A DNA stretch of 64,000 bases from Onthophagus taurus. Its lineage: Eukaryota > Arthropoda > Insecta > Coleoptera > Scarabaeidae. The stretch lies in assembly GCF_036711975.1 (NCBI RefSeq), contig NC_091972.1:26355001-26419000 (forward strand), read 5' to 3'. Of the stretch, positions 14,409-25,849 are shown in pieces. How positions within the stretch are numbered: position 1 is the first letter of the stretch; every line of letters begins with the position of its first letter. The translations under genes were made by a program, and so were the position numbers. The notes under the pieces are model-generated. The model was not told where the DNA came from. It searched no databases and saw only the letters and a list, made by a program, of their open reading frames with translations.

Positions 14409-17165
14409 ACTGACTTAGCTTCTGTAATTCGCGATTGCCACCCACGAACTTAGTTCCGTTATCGGAGAACATTCGATTCGGTTTCCCGCGCCTAGCTGAA
14501 AACCGCCGAAGAGCAGCAATAAAACACTCTTTACTAACCTCGGTTGGATTGATTAAACAGGCACGGTACATTTTTTGTATATCCGCGGTAGCTACGTGCG
14601 CGTATTTCCTAAACCGTTTCAAGGCACTGAACAAGTCAGGCTGTAATATAGGTCCCACTATCTGACAATTATTAAGCGAATATCCCATCGACGTGGGACA
14701 TGATGCATCGAAAACGACCCTTATGATGGCACTATTTTCATTTAACACCCCGTGTGATATGTAATAACCCTCGCGTGTATCAACAATCTTTCTTAATTGA
14801 CCCAACTCCAAATACTCTCGCATAAATGTATGATATTGCTCACCGAATTCACGATTTCGTTTGCATTTCCGCTCGATACCCATCAAACTATTTTCCGCGG
14901 TTTTATGCGATTCGCCCAACCAATCTAAACCTTTCTTTAGCGGTGTCGAAACAATGAATCGTCCGTCTTCTGCACGTTTAGTGGTTTTATAAAAATGATT
15001 TTCGCAAAATGTTTCATTTTTCGATGAGTGAACTAACCCTTCAAACTCCTCGACTTCCCGAAACCGCGCCAACTGCTTATTTATTACGGAATTGTCATCC
15101 TTATAAATTAAATTGCACCGCACCGAATGTGCCGCGCTCGCTTGTATCGGCCCCGAAACGATCCACCCCAAACGGGTGTTTTGCATGATAGGCCCTTTTG
15201 CAAGTTTGATTTGCCCAACGCATAACAAATTCCAAAAATAATCAGCCCCGACCAGCATATCTATCTTATCGGGTTTATTGAACAATGGATCCGCCAAGCG
15301 AATGTGTGTAGGTATTTTTAAAGTGTTTGCGTTTATTTTAAAATTGGGTAAATCATTCGCGATTGTTGTTATAACCAAACAATTAACCTTAAGTGAAAAA
15401 TCCGTGCAGTGTGAATGTATTCGCAATGAACAAGAACTCGTTATTGTTGACTGTGTTTGATTTATTGTTGCTACATTAACGTTTGTTGCTGTTCTAGACA
15501 ATCTTAACCGCTTGCAAGCTTCTACCGAAAGAAAACTATTTTGACTGCCCGGATCCAAGAGTGCGCGTAATGAATGTTTTTTGTTATGTCTGTCGAATGC
15601 GTGAACAGTTACGGTGGAGAGTAAGATGTTTGAATGATTTGCATGCTGTGCGAAATTTAGACTGTGTGCTTGGGTGGATGTCGTTGGTTGTGGTGGTGAA
15701 TCTGAGCGATCGTGCGTCAAATGAAGTAAGGTATGATGACGAGAATTACACCGTTTACAAGAGCTCGAACGGCATTGTTTAACAAAATGTCCCGACCGAA
15801 GACAATTCATACACACCTTTAATTGTTTGACCCGGTCTATACGGCCCTGAACCGTAAGTTTAGTGAAATTTGAACATTCCTGTATGTAATGTTCCCCATT
15901 GCAGTTTACACAACGCTTAACACCCGAATTAGCAACCAAAAACGTTTTTGATTTCGGTTTTGATTTATCGATTATCCGCTTACCCGAACCGTTTTCCAAA
16001 GTTTCCAATAAATCAGCGCGTTCTTTCAAAAACCCTAACAAATTTTCTAAATTCGCTTTCTTTAAACCGGACTTTTTCCTTTCCCACTCCCGATTGGAAT
16101 CAGCGTCCAATTTCGACACGGCTAAATAAATAAGTAGCGTGTCCCAATTATCCGTAGGTTCATTTAATGCAGCTAACGCGCGCAGATGTTTACGAAAGTC
16201 GTCAATAAAACTTCGAATCGGCTGTGGATTATCACCCGAAACCCCTTCAATTTCGAACAATGCCTTAACGTGATTATGAATTAATATCCGCGGGTTATCA
16301 TAACGCTCGCGAATCAACCCCCAAGCGACTTCATAGTTAGAATTTGTCAATTCTAAGCTTTCGATAAACTGACGAGCATTACCGGTCAGTGCCGACAGTA
16401 AGTAATGAAATTTTTGAATGTCGTTGATCATTGGGTTGTTATGAATTAATGATTCGAAAATGTCTCTAAACCCTAGCCATGCGTCGTAACCACCGTCAAA
16501 CTTTGGTAAATCTATAACCGGTAGCTTTACATGTTGATCCGGGGAAGGTCCTACAATGAACGACGCATCGGCGCATATATTTCTATTTGTCAAAATTCGC
16601 TTAGCTTTAGCCGTATTTGCGTAAAAACTCTCCTCGAATGTCTCCCTCTCCGCGTTTTGTGACTCGCCATCAACGCTTAACAAATCTATTTCACCCTGAA
16701 TTTCCTCGAACTCATCGATAAGATTAATTGCCCGATTGTATCTTTGTTCTAACTCTAACGAAAGTTCCTGATTAATACCGCTTTCTCTGATACTTGATTC
16801 AAATTTTATTACAAATTTCGCAAAATTCGTTAGTTTGCCCTTGACAATACCTCGTTTTTTAGTTAAATTTTCTGACTGACTCATGATCGCGATTGACAAG
16901 TTTCAGATTGAGAACGATAAAGGAGAAAGCAAAGGGACTTACGGTACTTGTTTCAATGGCGTTGGTCGCTTCCAGTACGTGATGGACGAATTTCTTCTAT
17001 CTCGAATTTGTTGAGAGTTGCATGAAGTAGAAATTCGGTCTTCGAACACTCCTGGCGAATGTTCTCCAAAAAGCTGCGTAACTGGCGGGCCAACGTTGTC
17101 GAATTTAATTTAATTTTACACGCCGCATCAAGGAACCGAAGACACTTAAATCTTCTTATATTTTC
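14409..17165 (-). pseudogene. BEL/Pao copy A: gag-protease-partial RT fused to integrase fragment, no LTRs
   Basis: Minus-strand copy whose long frame starts at ATG 16884 (MSQSENLTKK). It encodes Pao gag (LPVIDLPKFDGGYDAWLGFR), zinc knuckles (CVNCNGEHYIQEC, CMNCLRSGHFVKQC), a protease region with LLDPGSQ and the RT N-terminus up to ADIQKMYRACLINPTE. It then jumps in frame near 14531 to the middle of integrase (CFIAALRRFSARRG, SDNGTKF). The YVDD box, RNase H and integrase zinc finger are missing. The copy stops at 14409, where flanking DNA supplies TAG. The right end meets satellite at 17166. It aligns without indels to copy B apart from the MITE in B, and lacks both LTRs. Confidence 0.9.
15518..15526 (-). 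other. Empty target site for the MITE found in copy B
   Basis: GGTAGAAGC occurs once here, whereas it flanks the MITE on both sides in copy B. It gives the pre-insertion state within the same window. Confidence 0.9.
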
Positions 17166-17498
17166 AGGCGATAAATGACATCTTGGAGCATGTTGGAGAC
17201 AGAAAACAAAATGTGCCCAAAACGTGATATTATGACGTTATACGCCGTTCTGAGCCATGTTTGAACTTTCTATCACTTTTGGTTCCGATAATTCTGTTGA
17301 CCATATTTGTGATATTCAGGGGCCAAATATCGTATTGGAGCATGTAGGAGATAAAAAACAAAATGTGCCCAAAACGTGATATTATGACGTTATACGCCGT
17401 TCTGAGCCATGTTTGAACTTTCTATCACTTTTGGTTCCGGTAATTCTGTTGACCATATATGTGATATTCAGGGGCCAAATGTCATCTTGGAGCATGTT
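17166..17498 (+). repeat. 152-bp satellite, left remnant (about 2.2 monomers)
   Basis: Same monomer and orientation as the long array to the right. Bounded on the left by BEL copy A and on the right by LTR1. The last five bases (ATGTT, 17494-17498) are repeated after LTR3. Confidence 0.95.
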
Positions 17499-17956
17499 TG
17501 TTAGATTTTATATTATATTGGTTAATTTATATTAGATTTGATAGATTTATATTATATTAGTACGTTCATGTTAGATTTATTTGTATCGCCTCATTTGTTT
17601 AGTCTAGATTTGAAGTGTCTCGAGTCGCAAGATTAGGGTTTTTTATCGCATTATTTATTGGGTTGAGTGAAGTGTGGGAATGCGTTGGGGTGTATATTTC
17701 GGTGTTTAGGTAAGGGTTTTTAGTTATGACCTAAAATAAAGAAGGAGCCTGCGAGCTCAACTCGTATCAGTTATTCAGTCTTCGATTTAACACCCACCGA
17801 AACAGTACCCCTTCAATACACGCGGAGCAAGGCTCCCTATACAACTAATCGCAATTTATATGTATAGTTTAAGTGTAATTAATAATAAAGTTTGTGGAAG
17901 CGTAAAACCAAGATTTTGTTGATAACCAGCGCCCACCAGATAAAAATAAATAATCA
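17499..17956 (+). repeat. LTR1 (458 bp)
   Basis: Starts TGTTAGATTTTATATT and ends AATAATCA. Contains AATAAAG near its end and a TCAGTT initiator-like site. By eye it differs from LTR3 at only about three positions, all in the first 110 bases. Confidence 0.9.
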
Positions 17957-17960
17957 TAAA

Positions 17961-17978
17961 TGGTCCTTCGAGCCGGAT
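17961..17978 (+). other. Primer binding site, apparently for tRNA-Tyr
   Basis: TGGTCCTTCGAGCCGGAT starts four bases after LTR1. Its complement ends CGAAGGACCA, as expected for the 3' end of an insect tRNA-Tyr (from memory). The same site follows LTR2 at 22382-22399. Confidence 0.65.
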
Positions 17979-18262
17979 AGGGAAAATATAAGAAGATTTA
18001 AGTGTCTTCGGTTCCTTGATGCGACGTGTAAAATTAAATTAAATTCGACAACGTTGGCCCGCCAGTTACGCAGCTTTTTGGAGAACATTCGCCAGGAGTG
18101 TTCGAAGACCGAATTTCTACTTCATGCAACTCTCAACAAATTCGAGATAGAAGAAATTCGTCCATCACGTACTGGAAGCGACCAACGCCATTGAAACAAG
18201 TACCGTAAGTCCCTTTGCTTTCTCCTTTATCGTTCTCAATCTGAAACTTGTCAATCGCGATC

Positions 18263-21200
18263 ATGAGTCAGTCAGAAAATTTAACTAAAAAACGAGGTAT
18301 TGTCAAGGGCAAACTAACGAATTTTGCGAAATTTGTAATAAAATTTGAATCAAGTATCAGAGAAAGCGGTATTAATCAGGAACTTTCGTTGGAGTTAGAA
18401 CAAAGATACAATCGGGCAATTAATCTTATCGATGAGTTCGAGGAAATTCAGGGTGAAATAGATTTGTTAAGCGTTGATGGCGAGTCACAAAACGCGGAGA
18501 GGGAGACATTCGAGGAGAGTTTTTACGCAAATACGGCTAAAGCTAAGCGAATTTTGACAAATAGAAATATATGCGCCGATGCGTCGTTCATTGTAGGACC
18601 TTCCCCGGATCAACATGTAAAGCTACCGGTTATAGATTTACCAAAGTTTGACGGTGGTTACGACGCATGGCTAGGGTTTAGAGACATTTTCGAATCATTA
18701 ATTCATAACAACCCAATGATCAACGACATTCAAAAATTTCATTACTTACTGTCGGCACTGACCGGTAATGCTCGTCAGGTTATCGAAAGCTTAGAATTGA
18801 CAAATTCTAACTATGAAGTCGCTTGGGGGTTGATTCGCGAGCGTTATGATAACCCGCGGATATTAATTCATAATCACGTTAAGGCATTGTTCGAAATTGA
18901 AGGGGTTTCGGGTGATAATCCACAGCCGATTCGAAGTTTTATTGACGACTTTCGTAAACATCTGCGCGCGTTAGCTGCATTAAATGAACCTACGGATAAT
19001 TGGGACACGCTACTTATTTATTTAGCCGTGTCGAAATTGGACGCTGATTCCAATCGGGAGTGGGAAAGGAAAAAGTCCGGTTTAAAGAAAGCGAATTTAG
19101 AAAATTTGTTAGGGTTTTTGAAAGAACGCGCTGATTTATTGGAAACTTTGGAAAACGGTTCGGGTAAGCGGATAATCGATAAATCAAAACCGAAATCAAA
19201 AACGTTTTTGGTTGCTAATTCGGGTGTTAAGCGTTGTGTAAACTGCAATGGGGAACATTACATACAGGAATGTTCAAATTTCACTAAACTTACGGTTCAG
19301 GGCCGTATAGACCGGGTCAAACAATTAAAGGTGTGTATGAATTGTCTTCGGTCGGGACATTTTGTTAAACAATGCCGTTCGAGCTCTTGTAAACGGTGTA
19401 ATTCTCGTCATCATACCTTACTTCATTTGACGCACGATCGCTCAGATTCACCACCACAACCAACGACATCCACCCAAGCACACAGTCTAAATTTCGCACA
19501 GCATGCAAATCATTCAAACATCTTACTCTCCACCGTAACTGTTCACGCATTCGACAGACATAACAAAAAACATTCATTACGCGCACTCTCGGATCCGGGC
19601 AGTCAAAGTAGTTTTCTTTCGGTAGAAGCACAGTATATATAACAGACAGTACTCTCACTCAGTGGCGGCACGTTTGATGTGGCGAATTGATTTTCAATGA
19701 CCTCGAAGCCATTATTCTGGCATAAAACACAACAGGTCCGCATTAAAAATATTTAAAACGTCGAAAATATTAAATTAAAAAAGTTATTCGCAATTAAATT
19801 TCTGAACTGATAAAAACATTAGTTATTGAGTTATATATTATATAAGTAATAACGTCATTATTTATAATATTTGATATTTTATTTTAATCTTTACACTTGT
19901 CGTTACGGCTCTGCACAAAAACAAACCTCACAGACACACTGGCGATTAGCAAGATTTAAACCAGCGTAATGGCCGCTCGCCTGCGTAATGAGGGCTGCGC
20001 ATATCTTCCCGCCAAACCGAGTGAGAGTACTGTCTGTTATATATACTGTGGTAGAAGCTTGCAAGCGGTTAAGATTGTCTAGAACAGCAACAAACGTTAA
20101 TGTAGCAACAATAAATCAAACACAGTCAACAATAACGAGTTCTTGTTCATTGCGAATACATTCACACTGCACGGATTTTTCACTGAAGGTTAATTGTTTG
20201 GTTATAACAACAATCGCGAATGATTTACCCAATTTTAAAATAAACGCAAACACTTTAAAAATACCTACACACATTCGCTTGGCGGATCCATTGTTCAATA
20301 AACCCGATAAGATAGATATGCTGGTCGGGGCTGATTATTTTTGGAATTTGTTATGCGTTGGGCAAATCAAACTTGCAAAAGGGCCTATCATGCAAAACAC
20401 CCGTTTGGGGTGGATCGTTTCGGGGCCGATACAAGCGAGCGCGGCACATTCGGTGCGGTGCAATTTAATTTATAAGGATGACAATTCCGTAATAAATAAG
20501 CAATTGGCGCGGTTTCGGGAAGTCGAGGAGTTTGAAGGGTTAGTTCACTCATCGAAAAATGAAACATTTTGCGAAAATCATTTTTATAAAACCACTAAAC
20601 GTGCAGAAGACGGACGATTCATTGTTTCGACACCGCTAAAGAAAGGTTTAGATTGGTTGGGCGAATCGCATAAAACCGCGGAAAATAGTTTGATGGGTAT
20701 CGAGCGGAAATGCAAACGAAATCGTGAATTCGGTGAGCAATATCATACATTTATGCGAGAGTATTTGGAGTTGGGTCAATTAAGAAAGATTGTTGATACA
20801 CGCGAGGGTTATTACATATCACACGGGGTGTTAAATGAAAATAGTGCCATCATAAGGGTCGTTTTCGATGCATCATGTCCCACGTCGATGGGATATTCGC
20901 TTAATAATTGTCAGATAGTGGGACCTATATTACAGCCTGACTTGTTCAGTGCCTTGAAACGGTTTAGGAAATACGCGCACGTAGCTACCGCGGATATACA
21001 AAAAATGTACCGTGCCTGTTTAATCAATCCAACCGAGGTTAGTAAAGAGTGTTTTATTGCTGCTCTTCGGCGGTTTTCAGCTAGGCGCGGGAAACCGAAT
21101 CGAATGTTCTCCGATAACGGAACTAAGTTCGTGGGTGGCAATCGCGAATTACAGAAGCTAAGTCAGTTCTTGATTGATAACTCTAGCGAACTCAAAACAC

Positions 21201-21724
21201 TGATTGAAAACGCTTCTATTAGTTGGTCGTTTATTCCCCTTAACTCGCCACACTTTGATGGATTATGGGAAGGCGGTGTTAAGTCAGTAAAATTTCATTT
21301 ACGTCAGGTTACCGGCAATGCCTCGTTTACGTACGAAAATTTGTATACATTACTTGTTCAGATTGAGGCCATCCTTAATTCCCGGCTATTAACCCCATTA
21401 TCCACCGATCCCAACCATACGACTCTATCAACCCCGGCACATTTTCTAATTGGTGGGAAACTTACTTTCCCACCAGATCCAGGTTTGAGTCGCAACAATG
21501 AAGACCGCTTATCGCAGTTCCATCGCGTCCAGCAGATTCAACAACATTTTTGGACCAGGTGGTCCAAAGCATATTTGTCTGAGCTGCAGAGGTACTACGA
21601 CTGGTCTACGGGTTACGCTAACTTAAGGTTGGGCCGATTGGTGTCAATGAAGAAAGATAATTTGCCTGCCTTAAAGTGGCTTAAAGGCCGAATTATACAA
21701 TTGCACGCTACGCACACCAAATAG
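18263..21724 (+). pseudogene. BEL/Pao copy B: gag-protease-RT(N)-integrase(C), with MITE insertion
   Basis: ATG at 18263 opens a Pao gag with zinc knuckles (about 19231-19420) and protease motif DPGSQ (Asp codon 19592). The frame is cut by the MITE at 19630 and resumes after 20050 (VEACKRLRLSR). RT runs to ADIQKMYRACL, then an in-frame deletion near 21045 joins it to integrase CFIAALRRFSARRG. SDNGTKF and the catalytic-Glu segment (GLWEGGVKSVK) remain, but the first integrase Asp is gone. The end is cut short by a small deletion after RIIQLH, giving TAG at 21722-21724. 21725-21934 is the 3' untranslated part with a purine-rich tract next to LTR2. Confidence 0.9.
19630..20049. mobile_element. 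420-bp MITE with 31-bp TIRs and 9-bp target duplication
   Basis: Perfect 31-bp inverted ends (19630-19660 and 20019-20049), beginning ACAGTATATATAACAGACAG. The 9-bp direct repeat GGTAGAAGC is at 19621-19629 and 20050-20058. No coding capacity. A 9-bp duplication is typical of Mutator-like (MULE) transposons, so a MULE-derived non-autonomous element is the best guess. Confidence 0.9.
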
Positions 21725-21934
21725 GATCATCAAAAGGGCCTGATGTGTCCACTACCAATGGAATAGCAGTCTTGGGTTTCATTGATGTGATTGCGTGAAT
21801 TGTGTGTGCGCGATTAATCACTCAGTCGTGTAAATTTAATTTTTCGATTTTTTTTCATACATTTTGATGTTGAGTCATTATTGTTAATTTGTGTTTTTAT
21901 TTGTTGAAAGGTAGTTCTTTCAAGGCGGGGAGCA

Positions 21935-22377
21935 TGTTAGATTTTATATTATATTGGTTAATTTATATTAGATTTGATAGGTTTATATTATATTAGTTCA
22001 GTTATATTGGATTTATTTGTATCGCCTCATTTGTTTAGTCTAGATTTGAAGTGTCTCGAGTCGCAAGATTAGGGTTTTTTATCGCATTATTTATTGGGTT
22101 GAGTGAAGTGTGGGAATGCGTTGGGGTAAGGGTAAGGGTTTTAGTTATGACCTAGAATAAAGAAGGAGCCTGCGAGCTCAACTCGTATCAGTTATTCAGT
22201 CTTCGATTTAACACCCACCGAAACAGTACCCCTTCAATACACGCGGAGCAAGGCTCCCTATATAATTAATCGCAATTTATATGTATAGTTTAAGTGAAAT
22301 TAATAATAAAGTTTATGGAAACGTAAAACCAAGATTTTGTTGTTAACCAGCGCCCACCAGATAAAAATAAATAATCA
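21935..22377 (+). repeat. LTR2 (443 bp, middle)
   Basis: Same family as LTR1 and LTR3 but about 15 bp shorter, around the TGTATATTTCGGTG segment, and with roughly a dozen substitutions. It is therefore the most divergent of the three. Confidence 0.9.
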
Positions 22378-22399
22378 TAAATGGTCCTTCGAGCCGGAT

Positions 22400-24964
22400 G
22401 TTATTAATTCACATTTTTACGTAGATGATTTGTTGACGGGAGCAAATTCGTTGACTGAAGTTACTCGTTTGGCGAAAAATGTAAAAATTGTGTTGAACGG
22501 CGGAGGATTTAACTTACACAAGTGGATTTCGAACGATCCAGAGATATTACGCGATGTTCAGGGTACTCAGTCTACAGAGCTTTCAGAAGTGCTTGATTTG
22601 GGAAAAAATGAAAACACTCGGACGTTAGGTTTATTATGGGACCCCACTAAAGATTGTTTTCGTTATAAAATGAAGGAAAATTCAACCAGTCATATTACTA
22701 AGCGCACGGTTCTTTCGAAAATAGCCCAAATATTCGATCCGCTCGGTTTATTAAGCCCTGTGATTATTACGGCGAAAATAATCTTACAGGAAATTTGGGA
22801 GTCCGGGTTGGGGTGGGACGAAGCACTTCCCAATCACATTTACACAAGTTGGCTTCGGTTTAGCAACAGTTTGAAGGATTTACATTTAATCAATTGTCCG
22901 CGCCATATATCGCTGAAAAATTCCTCCACATTCGAAATGCACGGTTTCTCAGATTCGTCAACAAAGGCTTATGGAGCGTGCGTGTACCTTCGGACTATCG
23001 GAAACGACGGAGAGGTTTTGATAAGATTGACTTGTGCCAAATCCAGAGTGGCGCCGCTAAAACGGGTTACGGTTCCGCGTTTGGAATTAATGGGTGCATT
23101 GCTACTTACCGAATTGGTAGCTAAGGTAAAGACGGCATTGGGTATTGATATTACGCGAACAGTTTATTGGACCGACTCCAGTGTGGTCCTGGGGTGGTTG
23201 TCGACCGATTTAACCAAATTACAAATGTTCGTGGGTAACCGAATTTCGCGAATATTGGAGAAATCGCGAATTGGTGATTGGAGGTATGTACCCACGCGTG
23301 ATAATCCCGCTGATCCGGTCTCGAGAGGGGTGAACGTCTCGGAATTGTCCGGTTTAGAATTGTATTGGACTGGGCCCCAATGGCTAAGAGAAACAGACAA
23401 CGCGTGGCCTGTTAGAAATTTTCGTAACGAGTCGCTACCAGAAATGAGAAAACTGTTCTTAGCGGTTACGACGACGGATGATCATCTTTTATCCTTTTCT
23501 CGATTTTCATCGTTAATCCGTTTGCAGCGTGTGATCGCGTATGTATTTCGATTTGGTCATAATTGTTATAGGAAAGCAATACGTAACAAGGGACCGCTAG
23601 ATAAAACCGAATTGGAACAATCGCTTAAATTTATTGTTAAGATCAGTCAAAGAGACTCCTTCGCTGAGGAGATAAGGGCGTTAAAGAGTAATAAAGATAT
23701 TCAAAAAAATAGTAAACTAGCGAAATTAAACGTATTTCTAGATAAAAATGAGATTATGCGTGTTGGCGGTAGATTGGGAAATTCGGTTTACGAATTCGAT
23801 AAGAAATTTCCCATGGTGATTTCTTGTAAACATGCGTTCGCAAGATTGCTATTTGAGATGGAACATAGACAGCTATTACATGTTGGTCCGCAGCATTTGT
23901 TGGCTTGCATTCGCGATCGGTTTTGGCCAATTGGGGGGTGTAATTTAGCCAAGTCGATAGTCCATAACTGTATACGTTGCTACAGGGCAAATCCGCGCGC
24001 CAAGCAACCGGTAATGGGGAACTTGCCACGTGAGCGAGTAACACCGGCGCCGCCCTTTTATACTACAGGCGTAGATTACGCGGGACCGTTCCTGCTAAAG
24101 GACAAAAAAAAGCGAGGAGCAAAATTATGCAAGGCGTATGTTTGTCTATTTGTTTGCTTTACCACGCGCGCTATACACCTAGAATTGGTAACCGACCTTA
24201 CTACAGAGTGTTTTATTGCCGCTCTTCGGCGGTTTTCAGCTAGGCGCGGGAAACCGAATCGAATGTTCTCCGATAACGGAACTAATTTCGTTGGTGGTAA
24301 CCGCGAATTACAGGAGCTAAGTCAGTTTTTGATTGATAACTGTAGCGAACTCAAAACTCTGATTGAAAACGCTTCGATTGGTTGGTCGTTTATTCCACCT
24401 AACTCGCCACACTTTGGCGGATTATGGGAAGCCGGTGTTAAGTCGGTCAAATTTCATTTGCGGCGAGTTGCCGGCAATGCCTCGTTTACGTACGAAAATT
24501 TTTATACCTTGCTTGTTCAGATTGAGGCCATCCTAAATTCCCGGCCATTAACCCAATTATCCACCGATCCCAACGATACGACTCCTTTAACCCCGGCACA
24601 CTTCCTAATTGGTAGAAAACTTACGTCGCCACCAGATCCGAGCTTGAGTCACATCAGTGAAAACCGCTTATCCCAATTCCAACGTGTACAGCAGATTCAA
24701 CAACATTTTTGGACCAGGTGGTCCAAAGAATATTTGTCTGAGCTACAGAGTCGCCACAAGTGGTCATCGGGTGACGCTAACCTAAAGGTGGGCCAATTGG
24801 CGTTAATAAAGGAAGATAATTTGCCTGTCTTAAAGTGGCTCACTGGCCGAATTATAGAATTGCACTGCGGTAAGGATGGAGTCGCACGAGTGGCCACGCT
24901 ACGCACACAAAATGGGAGCGTCAAAAGGGCCACGGTCAGACTGTGTCCACTACCAATGGGATAG
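22400..24964 (+). pseudogene. BEL/Pao copy C: RT from YVDD, RNase H, full integrase
   Basis: The open frame runs directly from the PBS (22382-22399) into RT at HFYVDDLLTG (YVDD codons 22418-22429). Gag, protease and the RT N-terminus are deleted. It then has the Pao connection region (KRTVLSKIAQIFDPLGLLSP), RNase H pieces (HGFSDSSTKAYG, PRLELMGALLL, YWTDSSVVLGWL, RDNPADPVSRG), an integrase zinc finger (HRQLLHVGPQHLL ... CIRC) and the DDE triad (GVDYAGPF, SDNGTNF with Asp codon 24272-24274, GLWEAGVKSVK). A DUF5641-type tail follows (RLSQFQRVQQIQQHFWTRWS) to the TAG at 24962-24964. The frame is uninterrupted but has no start of its own. 24965-25159 is untranslated, with a poly-T run and a purine-rich tract before LTR3. 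Confidence 0.92.
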
Positions 24965-25159
24965 CAGTATTGTGTTTCATTAATGTGATTGCTTGTGATT
25001 GCGTGAATTGTGTGTGCGCGATTAATCACTCACGATCAGTCGTGTAAATTTAATTTTTCCATTTTTTTTTTTTTTTTTTTCATACATTTTGATGTTGAGT
25101 CCTTATTGTGAATTTGTGTTATTATTTGTTGAAAGGTAGTTCTTTCAAGGCGCGGAGCA

Positions 25160-25617
25160 TGTTAGATTTTATATTATATTGGTTAATTTATATTAGATTT
25201 GATAGATTTATATTATATTAGTTCGTTCATATTAGATTTATTTGTATCGTCTCATTTGTTTAGTCTAGATTTGAAGTGTCTCGAGTCGCAAGATTAGGGT
25301 TTTTTATCGCATTATTTATTGGGTTGAGTGAAGTGTGGGAATGCGTTGGGGTGTATATTTCGGTGTTTAGGTAAGGGTTTTTAGTTATGACCTAAAATAA
25401 AGAAGGAGCCTGCGAGCTCAACTCGTATCAGTTATTCAGTCTTCGATTTAACACCCACCGAAACAGTACCCCTTCAATACACGCGGAGCAAGGCTCCCTA
25501 TACAACTAATCGCAATTTATATGTATAGTTTAAGTGTAATTAATAATAAAGTTTGTGGAAGCGTAAAACCAAGATTTTGTTGATAACCAGCGCCCACCAG
25601 ATAAAAATAAATAATCA
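25160..25617 (+). repeat. LTR3 (458 bp)
   Basis: Same length as LTR1 and nearly identical to it. It ends AATAATCA and is followed at once by ATGTT and the resumed satellite. Confidence 0.9.
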
Positions 25618-25849
25618 ATGTTGGAGATAAAAAACAAAATGTGCCCAAAACGTGATATTATGACGTTATACGCCGTTCTGAGCCATGTTTGAACTTTCTA
25701 TCACTTTTGGTTCCGATGATTCTGTTGACCATATATGTGATATTCAAGGGCCAAATGTCATCTTGGAGCATGTTGGAGATAAAAAACAAAATGTGCCCAA
25801 AACGTGATATTATGACGTTATACGCCGTTCTGAGCCATGTTTGAACTTT

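Larger units (their letters stand above)
17499..25617 (+). mobile_element. Composite BEL/Pao element: LTR1 - copy B - LTR2 - copy C - LTR3
   Basis: 8,119 bp bounded by TG...CA LTRs and a 5-bp target duplication ATGTT (17494-17498 and 25618-25622). The satellite phase continues exactly across the insertion. Internal part B keeps gag, protease, RT start and part of integrase; part C keeps RT from YVDD to the end of integrase. Each has its own PBS copy after an LTR and a purine-rich stretch before the next one. The shared middle LTR suggests recombination between two elements, or a composite that transposed as a unit. Confidence 0.85.

Noticed and set aside
16885..16899. TTG start of BEL copy A (and 18248 in copy B)
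   Set aside because: The frame has a proper ATG five codons downstream, at 16884 and 18263, just before MSQSENLTKK.
17892..18194. Plus-strand frame of 100 codons over LTR1 end and PBS
   Set aside because: It crosses LTR, PBS and untranslated leader and resembles no protein; it is a chance frame.
14411..21170. Intact, autonomous BEL element
   Set aside because: Copies A and B both lack the YVDD box, RNase H and part of integrase, and C lacks gag and protease; none is complete.
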